Shown here piece after piece: positions 43,206-54,713 of a stretch of DNA of 64,000 bases. The notes under the pieces were generated by a model. It saw only the letters and a list, made by a program, of their open reading frames with translations, ran no database searches and was not told where the DNA came from. Within the stretch, counting starts at the first letter, position 1. Each line of letters opens with the position of its first letter. The position numbers and the translations under genes were made by a program. Source of the DNA: Plutella xylostella (Eukaryota; Arthropoda; Insecta; Lepidoptera; Plutellidae); contig NC_064007.1 of assembly GCF_932276165.1 (NCBI RefSeq), positions 4,350,001-4,414,000 on the forward strand, written 5' to 3'.

Positions 43206-45005
43206 GGAAGTTTGAGAATTTTAAGGGTACAGAAGTGTTTATCTAAACAACCGTACCTAAGTACTACGTATATGGAGATGCTGGAGATGTTGGAGCATCC
43301 CCATGCAAAGGGAGGATCCTCCGACCAGGCCGGGTGGTGTGGCCTGGCGGGCAGCTGCCCAACGGTTAGTGTTGGGGATTTCTATATATTGCAGAGTAGG
43401 TGAGAAACTTCGAATGCGCGATGTAGAATTTTCATAGTAATTTGCGTAGTTCCCATACATCTTCTCTGTATTGCGTTCCGAGCGCCATCTGTTGATCTTC
43501 GTCTGCACTTAGTGGCTAGGAGTCCGCCACACGTACTGTAAGTAAAGTTTCAATATTTTTTTTAGCTTAATCATTTATTTTACACGCCTGACAAAGCCTT
43601 TTTGTTAATCATTCAAAAACAACATAAACAGCAAAGTTCGCCAACTGTGGCACAATAAACAATTCAATAACAGAAAGAAAGGATGAAGCGTTTAACTCTC
43701 AAGAATTAATAAAGAAAATGAGCTCGAGCTCACTTTAAGGGCCTGAGTCTGCCATAAACATGTCATATTTGTTATTCCGCAGCTTCAGGGGATCATTCTT
43801 AGCAGTAAAAGATTCATTAAAAATAAAGATTACAACCGCCATCTTTTAATATTATTTATCTGAGTGCTGAGCGCGAATAATTGAAATCACCCACGAGATA
43901 ATAATTCTCGACAGTGTTTACATAAAAACGTAATGAAAATGATAATTTAAATTTACAGTTCACACGACAGTATATTTTATTGAATAATTGCTTTTAGCGA
44001 TAAGACTGTGTGACATTTATTTTACTCGTAGTATAAGCCTGGTAAGTTCGACGATATTAATTGGTTTCAAATAAACTAAATAACGATAATTATTCTGTTT
44101 GATGTTTTCGTAAACTATGAAAGTTTATATCATATATATTCTTGGAGAAACTATCATGAATCTACCTGTACTAAGCCTTCTTTTAGCTGCAACTGATCTG
44201 ATAGATGACAGTAGCAAATCAAGAAGAAAGGATACAAGAATAGCACCCTAAGGTCCGCAATCGGCAGTGACTGAAGCAACAGAACGCCCTACAAAGCGAT
44301 ATGGGGTCCAATCCTGTCCCTTGATATCCCTTAGGGCGATTCTTTGCATAATTTAACAGGCAGGTGGACAAACCCTTATAAATGTATTCGAGATATTTCT
44401 GGGCAGTGATATTTTGAGTGGTAGTGATATGTCCTTAAGTGAAGGCGGGTTTCGGTCGAAACATTATGCGATATGACATTATAATGTGGAAACCCTTTTA
44501 TGAAATAACGTATTTTCAGTGTAGCAATGTACCTACTTAATGGAAAATCATATTGAAATGTGATGGAAATACCTACCTACATGTTATCGAAATGATTAAC
44601 GGAACGGTAGTTGTAATCACTTATTGTTCTATTTTAGTATCCAATCCACATTTTTTATTCATTGAATATTTGATTCTAAGGATTTGTCCATTTGGTTACA
44701 AATAATGTTTCCAATTTAATGTTTTTAAATTTTAGTCTACTGCATATACAGGCGGAACTATTGCATGATTTTCCGGCTACCGTCCCTTTCAGTAAACTGA
44801 AGAGAGTTGATGTACAGGGTGGTTGTGTTTGTTCAGTAGATTGCAGGATTAAGCCATTATCTCACGGTGTGTGTACACAACTATAAGTACACAAGCAGCG
44901 CCAAACTTTTAAGTGGGGAATGTCGGAAGTGTGATGTCGCCTTAAATTATAGTTTGAAGAAAATTTACCATGCAATTGCTACAAATTTATTATACATATA
45001 ATAAT
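43206..45005. other. No gene seen
   Basis: Moderately AT-rich. 43255-43360 is GC-rich with GGAGATGCTGGAGATGTTGG, perhaps a decayed retroelement frame, but no motif is decisive. Confidence 0.35.
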
Positions 45006-45125
45006 AACAATATAATCTTTATTTGTACACCGGAAAAACGTTACAGATAAAACTTAATTTATCAATTTTTTTTTTTTTTTAATTTTATCAACATGATAGA
45101 TCTCTTCCAGACAACTTCTATACAT
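45006..45125 (-). mobile_element. LINE 3' end
   Basis: AATCTTTATTTGTACACC, a long T run, then GATCTCTTCCAGACAACTTC: same order as the other LINE 3' ends. Confidence 0.5.
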
Positions 45126-45451
45126 ATTTTAAAATTTATCGCAAAAATATAGCGTCGAGTTATGGCCACGTCAACGTTTATTTCGAATAAAACAAAAAAA
45201 AAACTATTCTGACTATTAGAAGCGGACAATTATGTCAGGGGAGATTTTAAATTCTTCCAGAATTAAGTTGCTTGTAGTAAAATTGAGAAATGTGACATAT
45301 GGTGAAGCAGGAAGATTTCTCACAGCACCAGACTATTTAATTTTCTACTTAGCACAGAAGAAAACTTCATAAATATACTGTATTCTTGTGAAAAATAACA
45401 AGTTCTCGAGTATTGATAGTGTCATCAATACTCATCGATATATCTACTTAC

Positions 45452-45452
<1 letters not shown>

Positions 45453-45484
<32 letters not shown>

Positions 45485-46175
45485 GCCTTTATTCAATCAT
45501 AAGTTTTACATACATTGACATTAGTTTAAAGAATTATTGCCAAACAATTAATCATAATCATGCAAATATTTACAATGCAAACAAATTATTCAATACAAAT
45601 TAACAGTTTAAATAAATTAAGTACATTAATACATTACATTTACATTAATAATAATAAAAAATTATTTACACTATCATGCAAAGTATCAAATATAAAATAT
45701 GTCGTGGTTGTATAATTCAATTAAGTACTTTACATTCTATTAATATCTAATTAAATCAATGAAAATTTACCATTAAATATTATGCAACTCAAACAATACT
45801 TAACACAATAATATCATTAATTTATATTCACTTAAAAATTATGTCACATTCATTTAAGTCCTTTATAGGACATGGTAGGCCTCTCACTGAATCTATCAGT
45901 GAGGTTTGGTCTAATCACCCGTGCTGACCAGACTTGACTGGGTGATGTGTTGGAGCTAGAGATACCGTTTCTGTTCTCTGTTACTAATTTACTAATTTTG
46001 AGCAATGAAGTCTTTTGACATCCAGTTCCACAAGTTCCTGTTTGGGGCTAGTCTCCACCATAATGAGTTGAACTTCCTTAACTCATCAGTCCATCGCATC
46101 AGCGGCCTGCCGACCTTGCGCTGTCCATCTCTAGGTGTCCATTCAGTTGTGAGACGTGTCCATCTACTTACTATG
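45453..46175 (-). pseudogene. LINE C-terminal end and 3' UTR
   Basis: Minus strand. The coding end runs from above 46150 to TAG at 45992-45994 and reads WTPRDGQRKVGRPLMRWTDE followed by LWWRLAPNRNLWNWMS, the C-terminal signature of a LINE distinct from the RTE tails. A ~500-bp 3' UTR follows, ending in (TTA)n at 45453-45483. It is 5'-truncated near 46175. Confidence 0.7.
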
Positions 46176-46214
46176 ATCGATATAATTATATACTACTTTA
46201 TTCTGGAATGTTCT

Positions 46215-46247
46215 TTTAAAGTTTTTGTATTTATTCACAGGTAAATT
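46215..46247 (+). promoter_or_regulatory. Weak recursive-splice-like site
   Basis: TTTTTGTATTTATTCACAG directly followed by GTAAATTT at 46240/46241: acceptor and donor abutting, on the same strand as the putative host gene. Weaker donor than 39429. Confidence 0.25.
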
Positions 46248-49200
46248 TTCCCTTCTCTTCTCAGTATGAAATTAGTGTGTACGCTTTCCGTCACGATTGG
46301 CGTAAGTAATATTAACGCCAAGCGGAGAAAAATATGTGGTACAGTCGGCCACGCAGATATCTGACCCCTCCCCATTTTATTATCATATTTGTGTACATGG
46401 GTCAAATATTAATCTACCTGGCAGACTGTAAGTACATATTTTAAGGCTATGGAAAGGCTTGGTGCTTGGTGTGGTGTACATATTCAACAAAATAATTAAC
46501 ACGTTATTTAAAATATTCAGTAAGTTCGAATGCAAAAATCGACGGTTGCACCATCAAAATTCCTTTCCTGTCCTCGGCTTTCCTCATCCAGCCTCCACTG
46601 GTAGTATAAGCCTTTATTTATAAATAATTTATTTATTTATTAATAATTTATATTTATATATTTTTTTAATTTATATTTATTATTTATTTATAATAATTTA
46701 TTTATTATTTATTTATAAAGTAGGTTATCTGTTCTGTGTTATATGTTCGTCAGATTAAAAGACCACGTTAACATTAAGGCGAATTCATAACTGTAATCAT
46801 TAACAATTTAAAAGTGACACAAAAAATGGCCACGAAACGTGTTAAATATTGTTTAGCCATCATCGTCCCGTTACTGCGTCAGTTTAGAGATGATCCCTTT
46901 TTTTGCCGGTAATTTTGACGGACAATACAACTATTTAAATGCCTTTAAACTTTAAACTTTTTTTGTTTGTACAATTAGTAACTACGTAGGTACATACCCT
47001 AATAACAGATAGATTATGCTTCTACGTGGCAACAGTTAAAATGAAATTGGAAGGGTTCCTTGTGTTTATCACAACTTATAAGTATCTTTGAGTAAAAAAG
47101 TTTCCAACAGGCTGTCTTATTGCTAAAAGAGAACTAGGGCATCTTTAAGTTGTACTATTATTAGGTACATAGGCGAAATTAATGCTAACAGTGATTTTAC
47201 TTAACTTTAGATATTGTAAAGAAAGTGATATGTAGGTAGTGCTATAGGCCTAAGTTGCAAAGAAGTTAAGGTTGTCTAAATACCTTTAAACAGTAGAATT
47301 TACTAGTTTTTAGTTTTTGAAACGCCAATAGACAATCAGTATTCACCTTAATGTGTCTATTAGTGCGCGGGCGCAGAGTTCACACGACGGACGAATTAAA
47401 AACACATCAAAAACGTATTATACCACTCACTTCTACCACCCGCGTTCGCTTCGTATTAAACAGTCCTTCCTAGCAAACCAAAATCACCTTTGCAACCCCT
47501 AAAATAAAACTCTCTTTAACATAAAACAGTTGTGCAGTGAACCAGGGTTTTATTCGACACAGGAAATTATGGCCTATTTTTAACGCAATAAGAATTTAAA
47601 TAAATTGTCTCCGGCTCCGGAACTGTAAGCTCGCTTAAGAGTCGGGATTAAGCTGAGGCTTCGAACTGGTTCTGTTTTTTTTCGATTTACATGTAAAAGG
47701 TGTTTCTTTATTCAGCCTAGTATATTAGTGATTACACTTTTTGGTATTGGTGTAGCGGTTATTAAATTTACTTAAAACCTACTTTATTTATGTATTACAC
47801 ACTTTATTGTATACAAAAACTCAGTACTTGTATACTGAGTTTAAAACACGCCCGGCTGGATTTCGAATTGACTCAGGCTCCACTTTATCTATATATCTAG
47901 GATTCAGAACAATTTAGGGTTTGCAAATGTAGACTCATATTTTATCTTTACCCAAAGGAGCACTAGTGATATACATACATATATACCTATTTCTCATTTT
48001 TTGCCATTACTTTCGAAGTCAATAGTTTTACCCTGGCAACACAGTTACTAGGCTGCAAGGTCGGCATTTTTACATTCCATTACTCGCATAAACAACGTTG
48101 CTAGATCTGCAACTTTTAGTTTTCCAGCTTTTGAAAAAGGAACGCAATGTATTGGTCGAGTCTTGAATATAGCCTGTTACTGTATGTTATACTGGTTAAG
48201 ATGCTTTTTGCTTGCACACTTTAGTTATTTAGCACCGTTTTCTTCCAAGATGCTAAGTTTGTTTGCACTGATTAGTTATTTAAATACGGTATTTTGTTTT
48301 AATTTTAGGGTTGTTAAATTATTATAGACCTTTGTTTGACTTTACGACCTTTAGGTACGTATTCACACGAGGGAGTAAGCTGTTTATGATTTGTCAAGCA
48401 AAAGTTTAATACTGACATTGAGAAGTTCGATGTTGATTCCAACTTTGTATTTAACACGTTCGCTGACACACTTCGTCGTATTCGTACGCAAAGTTAAGCA
48501 TACCTACTCACAACAAACTCGCAACATAACTCTTAGTCGCTTTCAAACGCACGTTTCTGATACATTTCAGTTCAGCTTATAAAGCGAAAATAAGTCGTAA
48601 AAACTGTAAAAGTGCTAACGAACCTAGCGCTAAGAACCGCTAAAACACTCATATCTTACTTCTAGCATCGTAATTTCACGCAATTACTACAGAACTCTTG
48701 GCCAAAGATACCGTGCATCAAATTAAAGCGGCGAAAGAACGTGTTGTTTTTCTGAGCAGATTTATTGCAGCACTTACCGCTTTTCTGGCTATTTTACTCC
48801 TGGTAACACTTAAAAACATTTGCTTGAGTCGCAGCCAGCGCTGCAGCGCTTGATAGAGGGGCCGCGTGCGTCTTTTGTTTTTTTTCGTCCTTGTTTTTTT
48901 GAAAAAAGAACCTGGCGCAGTTTCAACTTGTATCTGGCCGTTTAACGTGTTTAATTAATTAAAAAGGTTGGTGGTATAGCGTCATTCCACGGCAGACAAT
49001 ACCTTTTTCCCGCGATGCTACATGTAGTGTTATACGCTGTGTTATATGTTATATTATGCGTTTATACAGAGAGTAATTTCTTAAATCTACATAGTTATTT
49101 ACGTAGATTATTATTTGTACGAATCTGAAAATTCTCTATCTTGTCCACAACAGTCGGTTTCACTGAATTATTTAATTTCCACGTCGCCCGCCTGTAACAT

Positions 49201-49294
49201 TCAATAAGCTCCCGAAATTGCTTTAATTTAATTTAATCAGACTGATATCAATTATAAAATTCGGTAAATTCTCCGACATGATAATAATTTTTGG
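46248..49294. other. No gene; LINE scrap
   Basis: 46560-46610 (TCCTCGGCTTTCCTCATCC) is an RTE-tail scrap on the minus strand. 46610-46725 is (TTTA)n-rich. The rest is AT-rich without recognised features. Confidence 0.4.
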
Positions 49295-49295
49295 T

Positions 49296-49320
49296 CACAC
49301 GCCGCTGGGGAAATCAATTG
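49296..49320 (+). repeat. Target-site duplication, left copy
   Basis: 25 bp starting CACACGCCGCTGGGG and ending AAATCAATTG, repeated exactly at 54689-54713. It marks the insertion site of the LINE between. Confidence 0.95.
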
Positions 49321-50852
49321 AAAAAAGGCTGTCGAACAGCCGAGGTGAACAGACGTGTCCGCTGACCGCTCCTAGACCCCAACACGTGCGAACCGTCGGC
49401 CGCTGTGCAATACCCGCCGCACATAAAAAAAAACCTTTGTCTCGCGGGTCTTCGTTTATTGCTTAAAACGAAAACGCCTAAACAAGTGTTAACAAAGTGA
49501 TCTCTTCCTTGATTGCAAATGATACTAAAGTCCTCTACTTTATTAATTGTATACCGGGCTCCAATTTAACGATCGTACATCTAGTGTTAGTGTTCGTTGT
49601 GAAGTGTGTTCCTGGGCAGAGTGATACAGCTCCCCCACAGGCGCGACGGAAGGTCTCTACCCAACTCAACGCTACACCCAGAAGCAGAACCGTGCGATAA
49701 TTTGGTGAGAGAATTCCAATGCATACGATCTAGATACCGCCTACGAAGAACAAATCAGGAGTATAACTCAATAACTTGCGCTAGTGATTGATGTTTTGAT
49801 TGGTGACGCTGCACAAACTCCTAGGTACCATCTAAATGTGTAGTGTTATCATTTAGTTATAATTATAGTGTTAATCTTTCCGGGTGACATACGACGACAC
49901 TCTCTGCCAGCCAGAAGCAGCGACGCGCCAAATCTAAACAAAACGCGGGTGAGATAAATCCATACTGTTTAATACTTTAGATGCTTAACCCCCGAAGACA
50001 ACGTGAAAACGCCAGCCAACCATCAGAATAAAATAACCAACAGTCAAGAGGTAGGGCAGCTAATAAACACTATATCGTCAACACAGTCACAGGCATCTGA
50101 AACATAATACCAGTGGCTCATATCTCATAAAAAGCCCCTATAAATAAAACCAAAACCTTCACATCGTGCTAGACAATAGGCACAAAGCCTTTAACTAGGT
50201 TTTCGAACAACCTACAGATTCAGTTCCGTTGTCATTTTGTACTAGGTGTTAGGTATACTAACTTAGGTAACTATTAGTACATCCCTTCATGTGGTGATAA
50301 TAACATAACAAGTAGTGTGTAGGTACATTATAACATAAACAATACCACACCCTAAACAATCGCGCTCTTTTTATTGACCTTTCTGTAGACAATATTATTT
50401 ACCTAATCAAGCCCTGGAAATATAACATACCTATACTCACAAAATCCTGCGACATGTGCAGACTCGCTAACATTAACTAATATTTATTACCCCACAGCGA
50501 AGAAACTTCTTAGTATTAAGCCCTCTTACAGATACACAAAAACAGAAAAAGATTCAGTGAAAAGCATTTAAAAAAAAAACGTAAAGCGCAAACTTAACCA
50601 GATGCAAACTATAAAATAAAAACAAAGTAACATTGAACCTAGGTAAAATAAACACATTCCAAGAGTCCAGCAGAGAAAGAACCTGAAAAAATACCCAGAA
50701 ATTGCTCAACATCTGCAAGTCATAAACAAGAAAGCGACGCAACACTGCCGATACGAAAACAATAACCAGAAAAACCAATTAACAAACAAGAGGAATAACG
50801 CAACCCTAGGCAATAAAACTTTCAAAACGAAAACCAATACTTTAAATTCACA
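49321..50852 (+). other. LINE 5' untranslated leader
   Basis: Starts AAAAAAGGCTGTCGAACAGC (a GGCTG/CAGCC hairpin) and runs 1.5 kb to the ATG at 50853. It is A-rich on this strand in its last 700 bp. No ORF1 with zinc knuckles or coiled coil was found; open frames are under 70 codons. An internal promoter is expected here but not identifiable by eye. Confidence 0.6.
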
Positions 50853-52727
50853 ATGGAAATCATAAAGATGCTCGGGGACGGAAACTGTTTGTTCAGAGCT
50901 TTAGCGCACCAAATAAATGAACTGTTCCATCTAACATTTGACCACGCCGCGATACGAAGAGATCTAGCTAGGTACGTTAACGAACACCACCAAGACCTAA
51001 ATATTGAATTAGCCATAAACATTCAGGATGAAACTGGCCGGTCTCGCTATCTTAAAAGCCTCTACAACGATGGCATTTGGGCAGGTGAAGAAGTTATTAT
51101 TGCAGCCGCAAACTATTACATAATTAATGTAAACGTCCACCAGAAAGACTGCATGCTGACCTACAGGCCAGAAAAACCTGCTGAACCCGTAGGGGATATA
51201 AACATATTTTTCGAAAATAACCACTATGATAGCCTAATATTGGAACCTGACAGCCTAAGCAACGGCCAATCGCCGATCAGAGCACAATCAATAACACAAA
51301 CCGAAACGCAAATCTCAGTTAACAGTCCTGAGGATATAGCTGACGACACGGGATATACACTAATAAGAACAAAATCATCGTATATCAAAAAATACCTAGT
51401 TAACAGCCTTAGTATAGCAACATGGAACGTGAGAGGAACGTCCTCACCAGTAAAAAAATCAAGAATTGATCATGAACTTGCGCTAAGAAACATACACGTA
51501 GCAGCTATACAAGAAACAAAAATGACATCTGGTATCTTCGAGTCTAAAAACTACACGTGGCACCTGAGTGGAGTGAAAACCACAGCTCATAGAGGTCTCG
51601 CTATCCTCATAAGTAAAAACCATAACATCACCCTGGAGAAAACTATAACAGATAAAAATGTTATGTATGCCTCCCTAAAAACCTTGAACGAGAAAAATAA
51701 CTACGTAAATTGGCACATTATTACGGCACACATCCCCAGCAACAACCAAATGGCGTTAAAATCATTCAACAATCTCAGATTCCTCATAAGAAATAGTCCT
51801 AAAAACCGAAATACGATAATCCTAGGCGACTTCAACTCCCACATTGGCTACGTAGATACAAAAAAACTACTAAAGAAACGACACGTTGGAAATAACCTAT
51901 TCCATGAATATAACAATCCTAATGGGGATATACTTATAGATACCATAGAAAATGAAAACCTCCTATTAGAAACCAGTACAGCCCGACCTTCCTGTAAAAC
52001 AACCTGGAAATCTGGCAAAAACACATCACAGATTGACCATATAATTTCGACAAACCCATTCAATCCAAGATTCAAATTCATTAAAGGAGAATGGGCCGGT
52101 AAACGAAACACGATATCGGACCACAAACTTATCTGGGGAGAAACCTTATACACTGAAACGAACAACACACCAACTACGCAAGAAAACCAATCCCCAAAAA
52201 CACCTAATAATAAACAACCAGGATTCAATCATAAGCAATTTAACTATGAAGCACTCTCCAACATTCCAAAAAGAATGAAATACCAAAGTGGAATTCTAAG
52301 CCGCATGCCTACGTCTAATCAGAACAAAGAGGATGACAATCCTTCGATGGAATGGGAATCAATAACAGAAGCCATAAGATCAGCAGCAAGGGAGTCGCTC
52401 AACATAAGATTTATGAACTCTAAACCAATTAGAATTGCTACGGCTAACTTACAAAAAGCTAAATTTCTTAGGAAGAAATACCCGACCAATGCAAAACATA
52501 ACAGAATCTTAAAGGATTGCAGAGCAAAGCTGCAAAAAGCAAAAGATGAAGACAAAAAGAAAGCATGTGAAATGTTCTTCTCGGACCTCCAAAAGAAGCA
52601 CCCATCTAAACGTATGCAGATCATCTACCTATTTTACAGAGACCACAAAATGGACATGAAGAGAAAGAAAAAACTTAACTACCTACATCCCCATGTCAAA
52701 ATGGGAACTGGAATTAAAGGAATCTGA
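50853..52727 (+). CDS. LINE polyprotein, N-terminal part: OTU protease plus APE endonuclease
   Basis: This 624-codon frame starts at ATG 50853. Residues 5-131 form an OTU-like cysteine protease: GDGNCLFRALAHQ holds the catalytic pair D9 and C12; WAGEEVIIAAANYY (76-89) is the conserved OTU helix; NNHYDSL holds the matching H124. Residues ~187-430 are an apurinic/apyrimidinic-type endonuclease: WNVRG (191-195), QETKM (E221), LGDFNSH (324-330), IDHI (394-397), SDH (422-424). The frame closes at 52727 shortly after a frameshift near 52700, beyond which the adjacent frame continues into the RT. OTU domains cleave ubiquitin or act on polyproteins; their role in LINEs is unknown. OTU-like proteases are known in Dualen/RandI non-LTR elements, so this association has precedent, but it is uncommon. 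Confidence 0.85.
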   Translation: MEIIKMLGDGNCLFRALAHQINELFHLTFDHAAIRRDLARYVNEHHQDLNIELAINIQDETGRSRYLKSLYNDGIWAGEEVIIAAANYYIINVNVHQKDCMLTYRPEKPAEPVGDINIFFENNHYDSLILEPDSLSNGQSPIRAQSITQTETQISVNSPEDIADDTGYTLIRTKSSYIKKYLVNSLSIATWNVRGTSSPVKKSRIDHELALRNIHVAAIQETKMTSGIFESKNYTWHLSGVKTTAHRGLAILISKNHNITLEKTITDKNVMYASLKTLNEKNNYVNWHIITAHIPSNNQMALKSFNNLRFLIRNSPKNRNTIILGDFNSHIGYVDTKKLLKKRHVGNNLFHEYNNPNGDILIDTIENENLLLETSTARPSCKTTWKSGKNTSQIDHIISTNPFNPRFKFIKGEWAGKRNTISDHKLIWGETLYTETNNTPTTQENQSPKTPNNKQPGFNHKQFNYEALSNIPKRMKYQSGILSRMPTSNQNKEDDNPSMEWESITEAIRSAARESLNIRFMNSKPIRIATANLQKAKFLRKKYPTNAKHNRILKDCRAKLQKAKDEDKKKACEMFFSDLQKKHPSKRMQIIYLFYRDHKMDMKRKKKLNYLHPHVKMGTGIKGI

Positions 52728-53610
52728 AGGACCCAGAGTCCCACTACTACCGGATGAAGACACAACGAGGCTAGGCAGCCCACCAACCATGGAAGATGTA
52801 GAAGATATAATTAAAAAAATGTGAAACCGAACAGCCCCTGGAGAGGACCAAATAGTTATTGAATTATTCAAAGCACTTCCTCCCAAAATGATAGAGGAAA
52901 TAACTAAACATTTACAACAAGCTTTTCTCTATAACATAACACCCGACTCATGGAATCGAACAGTTCAGATACCAATACCGAAAACCACAAACCCGAAACT
53001 AGTAAATGACTACAGACGGATCTCAATCTGCAATAACATATACCGTATATATGCAAACTTTTTACTAGACCGCCTCGACTCATTGATTGAACAACCAGGT
53101 AACTATCAAGCCGCCTTCCTGCAAAACCGATCTACCGACGACCACATATTCACACTTCGCCGACTTCTCGACGAAGAGTGGCGAGAAAGCAAAAGACTAT
53201 ACGTAATGGCAATAGACCTCGAGAAAGCATTCGATACAGTAGATCTCACGGCGCTACGAGATATACTACTCTCCAGAACCAACATAGCCTTAACAAACCG
53301 CATCGTTAAAGTTTGCTTGAATGAATACACCTCCATAAAATGGCTAGGTCAACGAACCAGCGAAATAACAAAAGGCAAGGGAGTCAAGCAAGGTTGTCCA
53401 CTATCGCCACGTCTATTTACGATCCTAATTGATGATGTTTTGAAGACGTTGGAAGAGGAAGTCTCAGGTCTAAAACTGAATCAGGACGATGCAATTCAGC
53501 TACCGATTATACTATCTTTTGCAGACGACCTAATATTACTCTCAAACGACTTCGACAAACTCGAAGAGATAATGCAAAAATTAAAGTTCTATTATACAGC
53601 GTGGGCCTAA
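52708..53610 (+). pseudogene. LINE reverse transcriptase, broken
   Basis: Continues the polyprotein in a shifted frame, with an in-frame TGA at 52822-52824. RT motifs in order: QIPIPKTTNPKLVNDYRRIS; the first catalytic aspartate in AIDLEKAFDTVD; KGKGVKQGCPLSPRLF; FADD box in LSFADDLILLS near 53520. An early stop at 53608-53610 follows another frameshift near 53600. The catalytic FADD is intact, so inactivation is by frame breaks and not by active-site loss. Confidence 0.85.
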
Positions 53611-54351
53611 AGGTAAACAATGGAAAAACCAAAATACTAATTAGGGATCCTTTTCTAGCAAAACAACCGCAATTCATTACGGTCGACGGCGTTGCCCTTC
53701 AACCAGTGGAGGAAATTAAATATTTAGGTACCTACATAACATCTGGACTATGCCGAAAGAATACAATAAGAAACCGCTGCAAACAAGCGGAAAAAATGGA
53801 AAGGCGTTAACTCAGTTTGTGAAAGAAGCAAAAATGGATTGGCAAACTGTCCGTACCATATACAAGATGGTAATTGTGCCCGGTATGCTATACGAACTGA
53901 AGGTAGCAGCACTTACAAAAGCCAACAGATCGCGCCTCCGAAGGTACGAAAGATTAATTCTTTGGGTCCTACTACAACACGCCCGCGACAAGCCCCTACA
54001 AGGAAAGCCAAAGATGTATTACAGGGAAAAACAATAACCAAAAGGCTGAAATGTCACAGAATATGCTACTACGGGCACGTTCTCAGGCGAGAACGACCGC
54101 ACTTACTACACGCAGCACTAAAATATCAAGCACGTAAAAAAAAGGTAGGACGACCCATCTATACCTGGAAAGATTCACTAACACAAAGCCTAGCTACCTA
54201 CAATAAAACCACGGATGAATGGGTCAGCCTAGCCCCACATAGAGACATCTTCAAGGCTGCAGCATACGAGGCCTTGAATGAAAGCGAAACTGACAGTAAC
54301 GACGAAACATCGGACTATGAAAGTCACCACACAGCAGGATCAGAAACATAA
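53601..54351 (+). pseudogene. LINE polyprotein C-terminal region, frame-broken
   Basis: Three overlapping frames (53601-53810, 53750-54037, 53839-54351) together carry the RT thumb and tail: GLKVNNGKTKILI and IKYLGTYITSGL, then MDWQTVRTIYKMVIVPGMLY, then RICYYGHVLRRERPHLL and KKVGRPIYTWKDSL. Frameshifts lie near 53795 and 54030. The end is an acidic, serine-rich stretch closing at 54351. Confidence 0.75.
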
Positions 54352-54688
54352 AACACAATAACCAAGCCCGAACTATTGTGAAGCTACTACGGACCAAACC
54401 ACCCTTACATCAAGAAAAAGACAATAGGACGCGAACTCCAAATGAAGAAAGTGCCGAGAAGGCTACCAACTTACGCTCTCCACAAAACCCAACTCCTTCC
54501 TCTACCTAACATCCTATATTGGCTAATTAGGGTGCATACTCGGTCGATTATACTCCATTCCTACCCTTTCCTCGAGCGTGTGTTCCCCCCCCCTTAAAAA
54601 CTGAGCGCCCCCCAGTAGGCGCGGCTTTTTCCGTGATACAGGGTGACTCCTGGCTGGGTGGGTGCATTCATTCATTCATTCATTCATT

Positions 54689-54713
54689 CACACGCCGCTG
54701 GGGAAATCAATTG
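54689..54713 (+). repeat. Target-site duplication, right copy
   Basis: Exact copy of 49296-49320, immediately after the (ATTC)n tail. Confidence 0.95.

Larger units (their letters stand above)
49321..54688 (+). mobile_element. Full-length LINE encoding OTU protease, APE endonuclease and RT
   Basis: The 5,368-bp non-LTR retrotransposon is bounded by a perfect 25-bp target duplication and ends in an (ATTC)6 tail (54666-54689). It has a 1.5-kb 5' leader, one coding region whose domain order is OTU-like cysteine protease, apurinic endonuclease, reverse transcriptase and C-terminal GRP/W tail, then a ~340-bp 3' UTR. The C-terminal tail and tetranucleotide tail suggest an RTE-like relation, but the clade needs a tree. 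At least four frame breaks and one stop make this copy inactive. The perfect target duplication implies the insertion is not very old. Confidence 0.85.
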
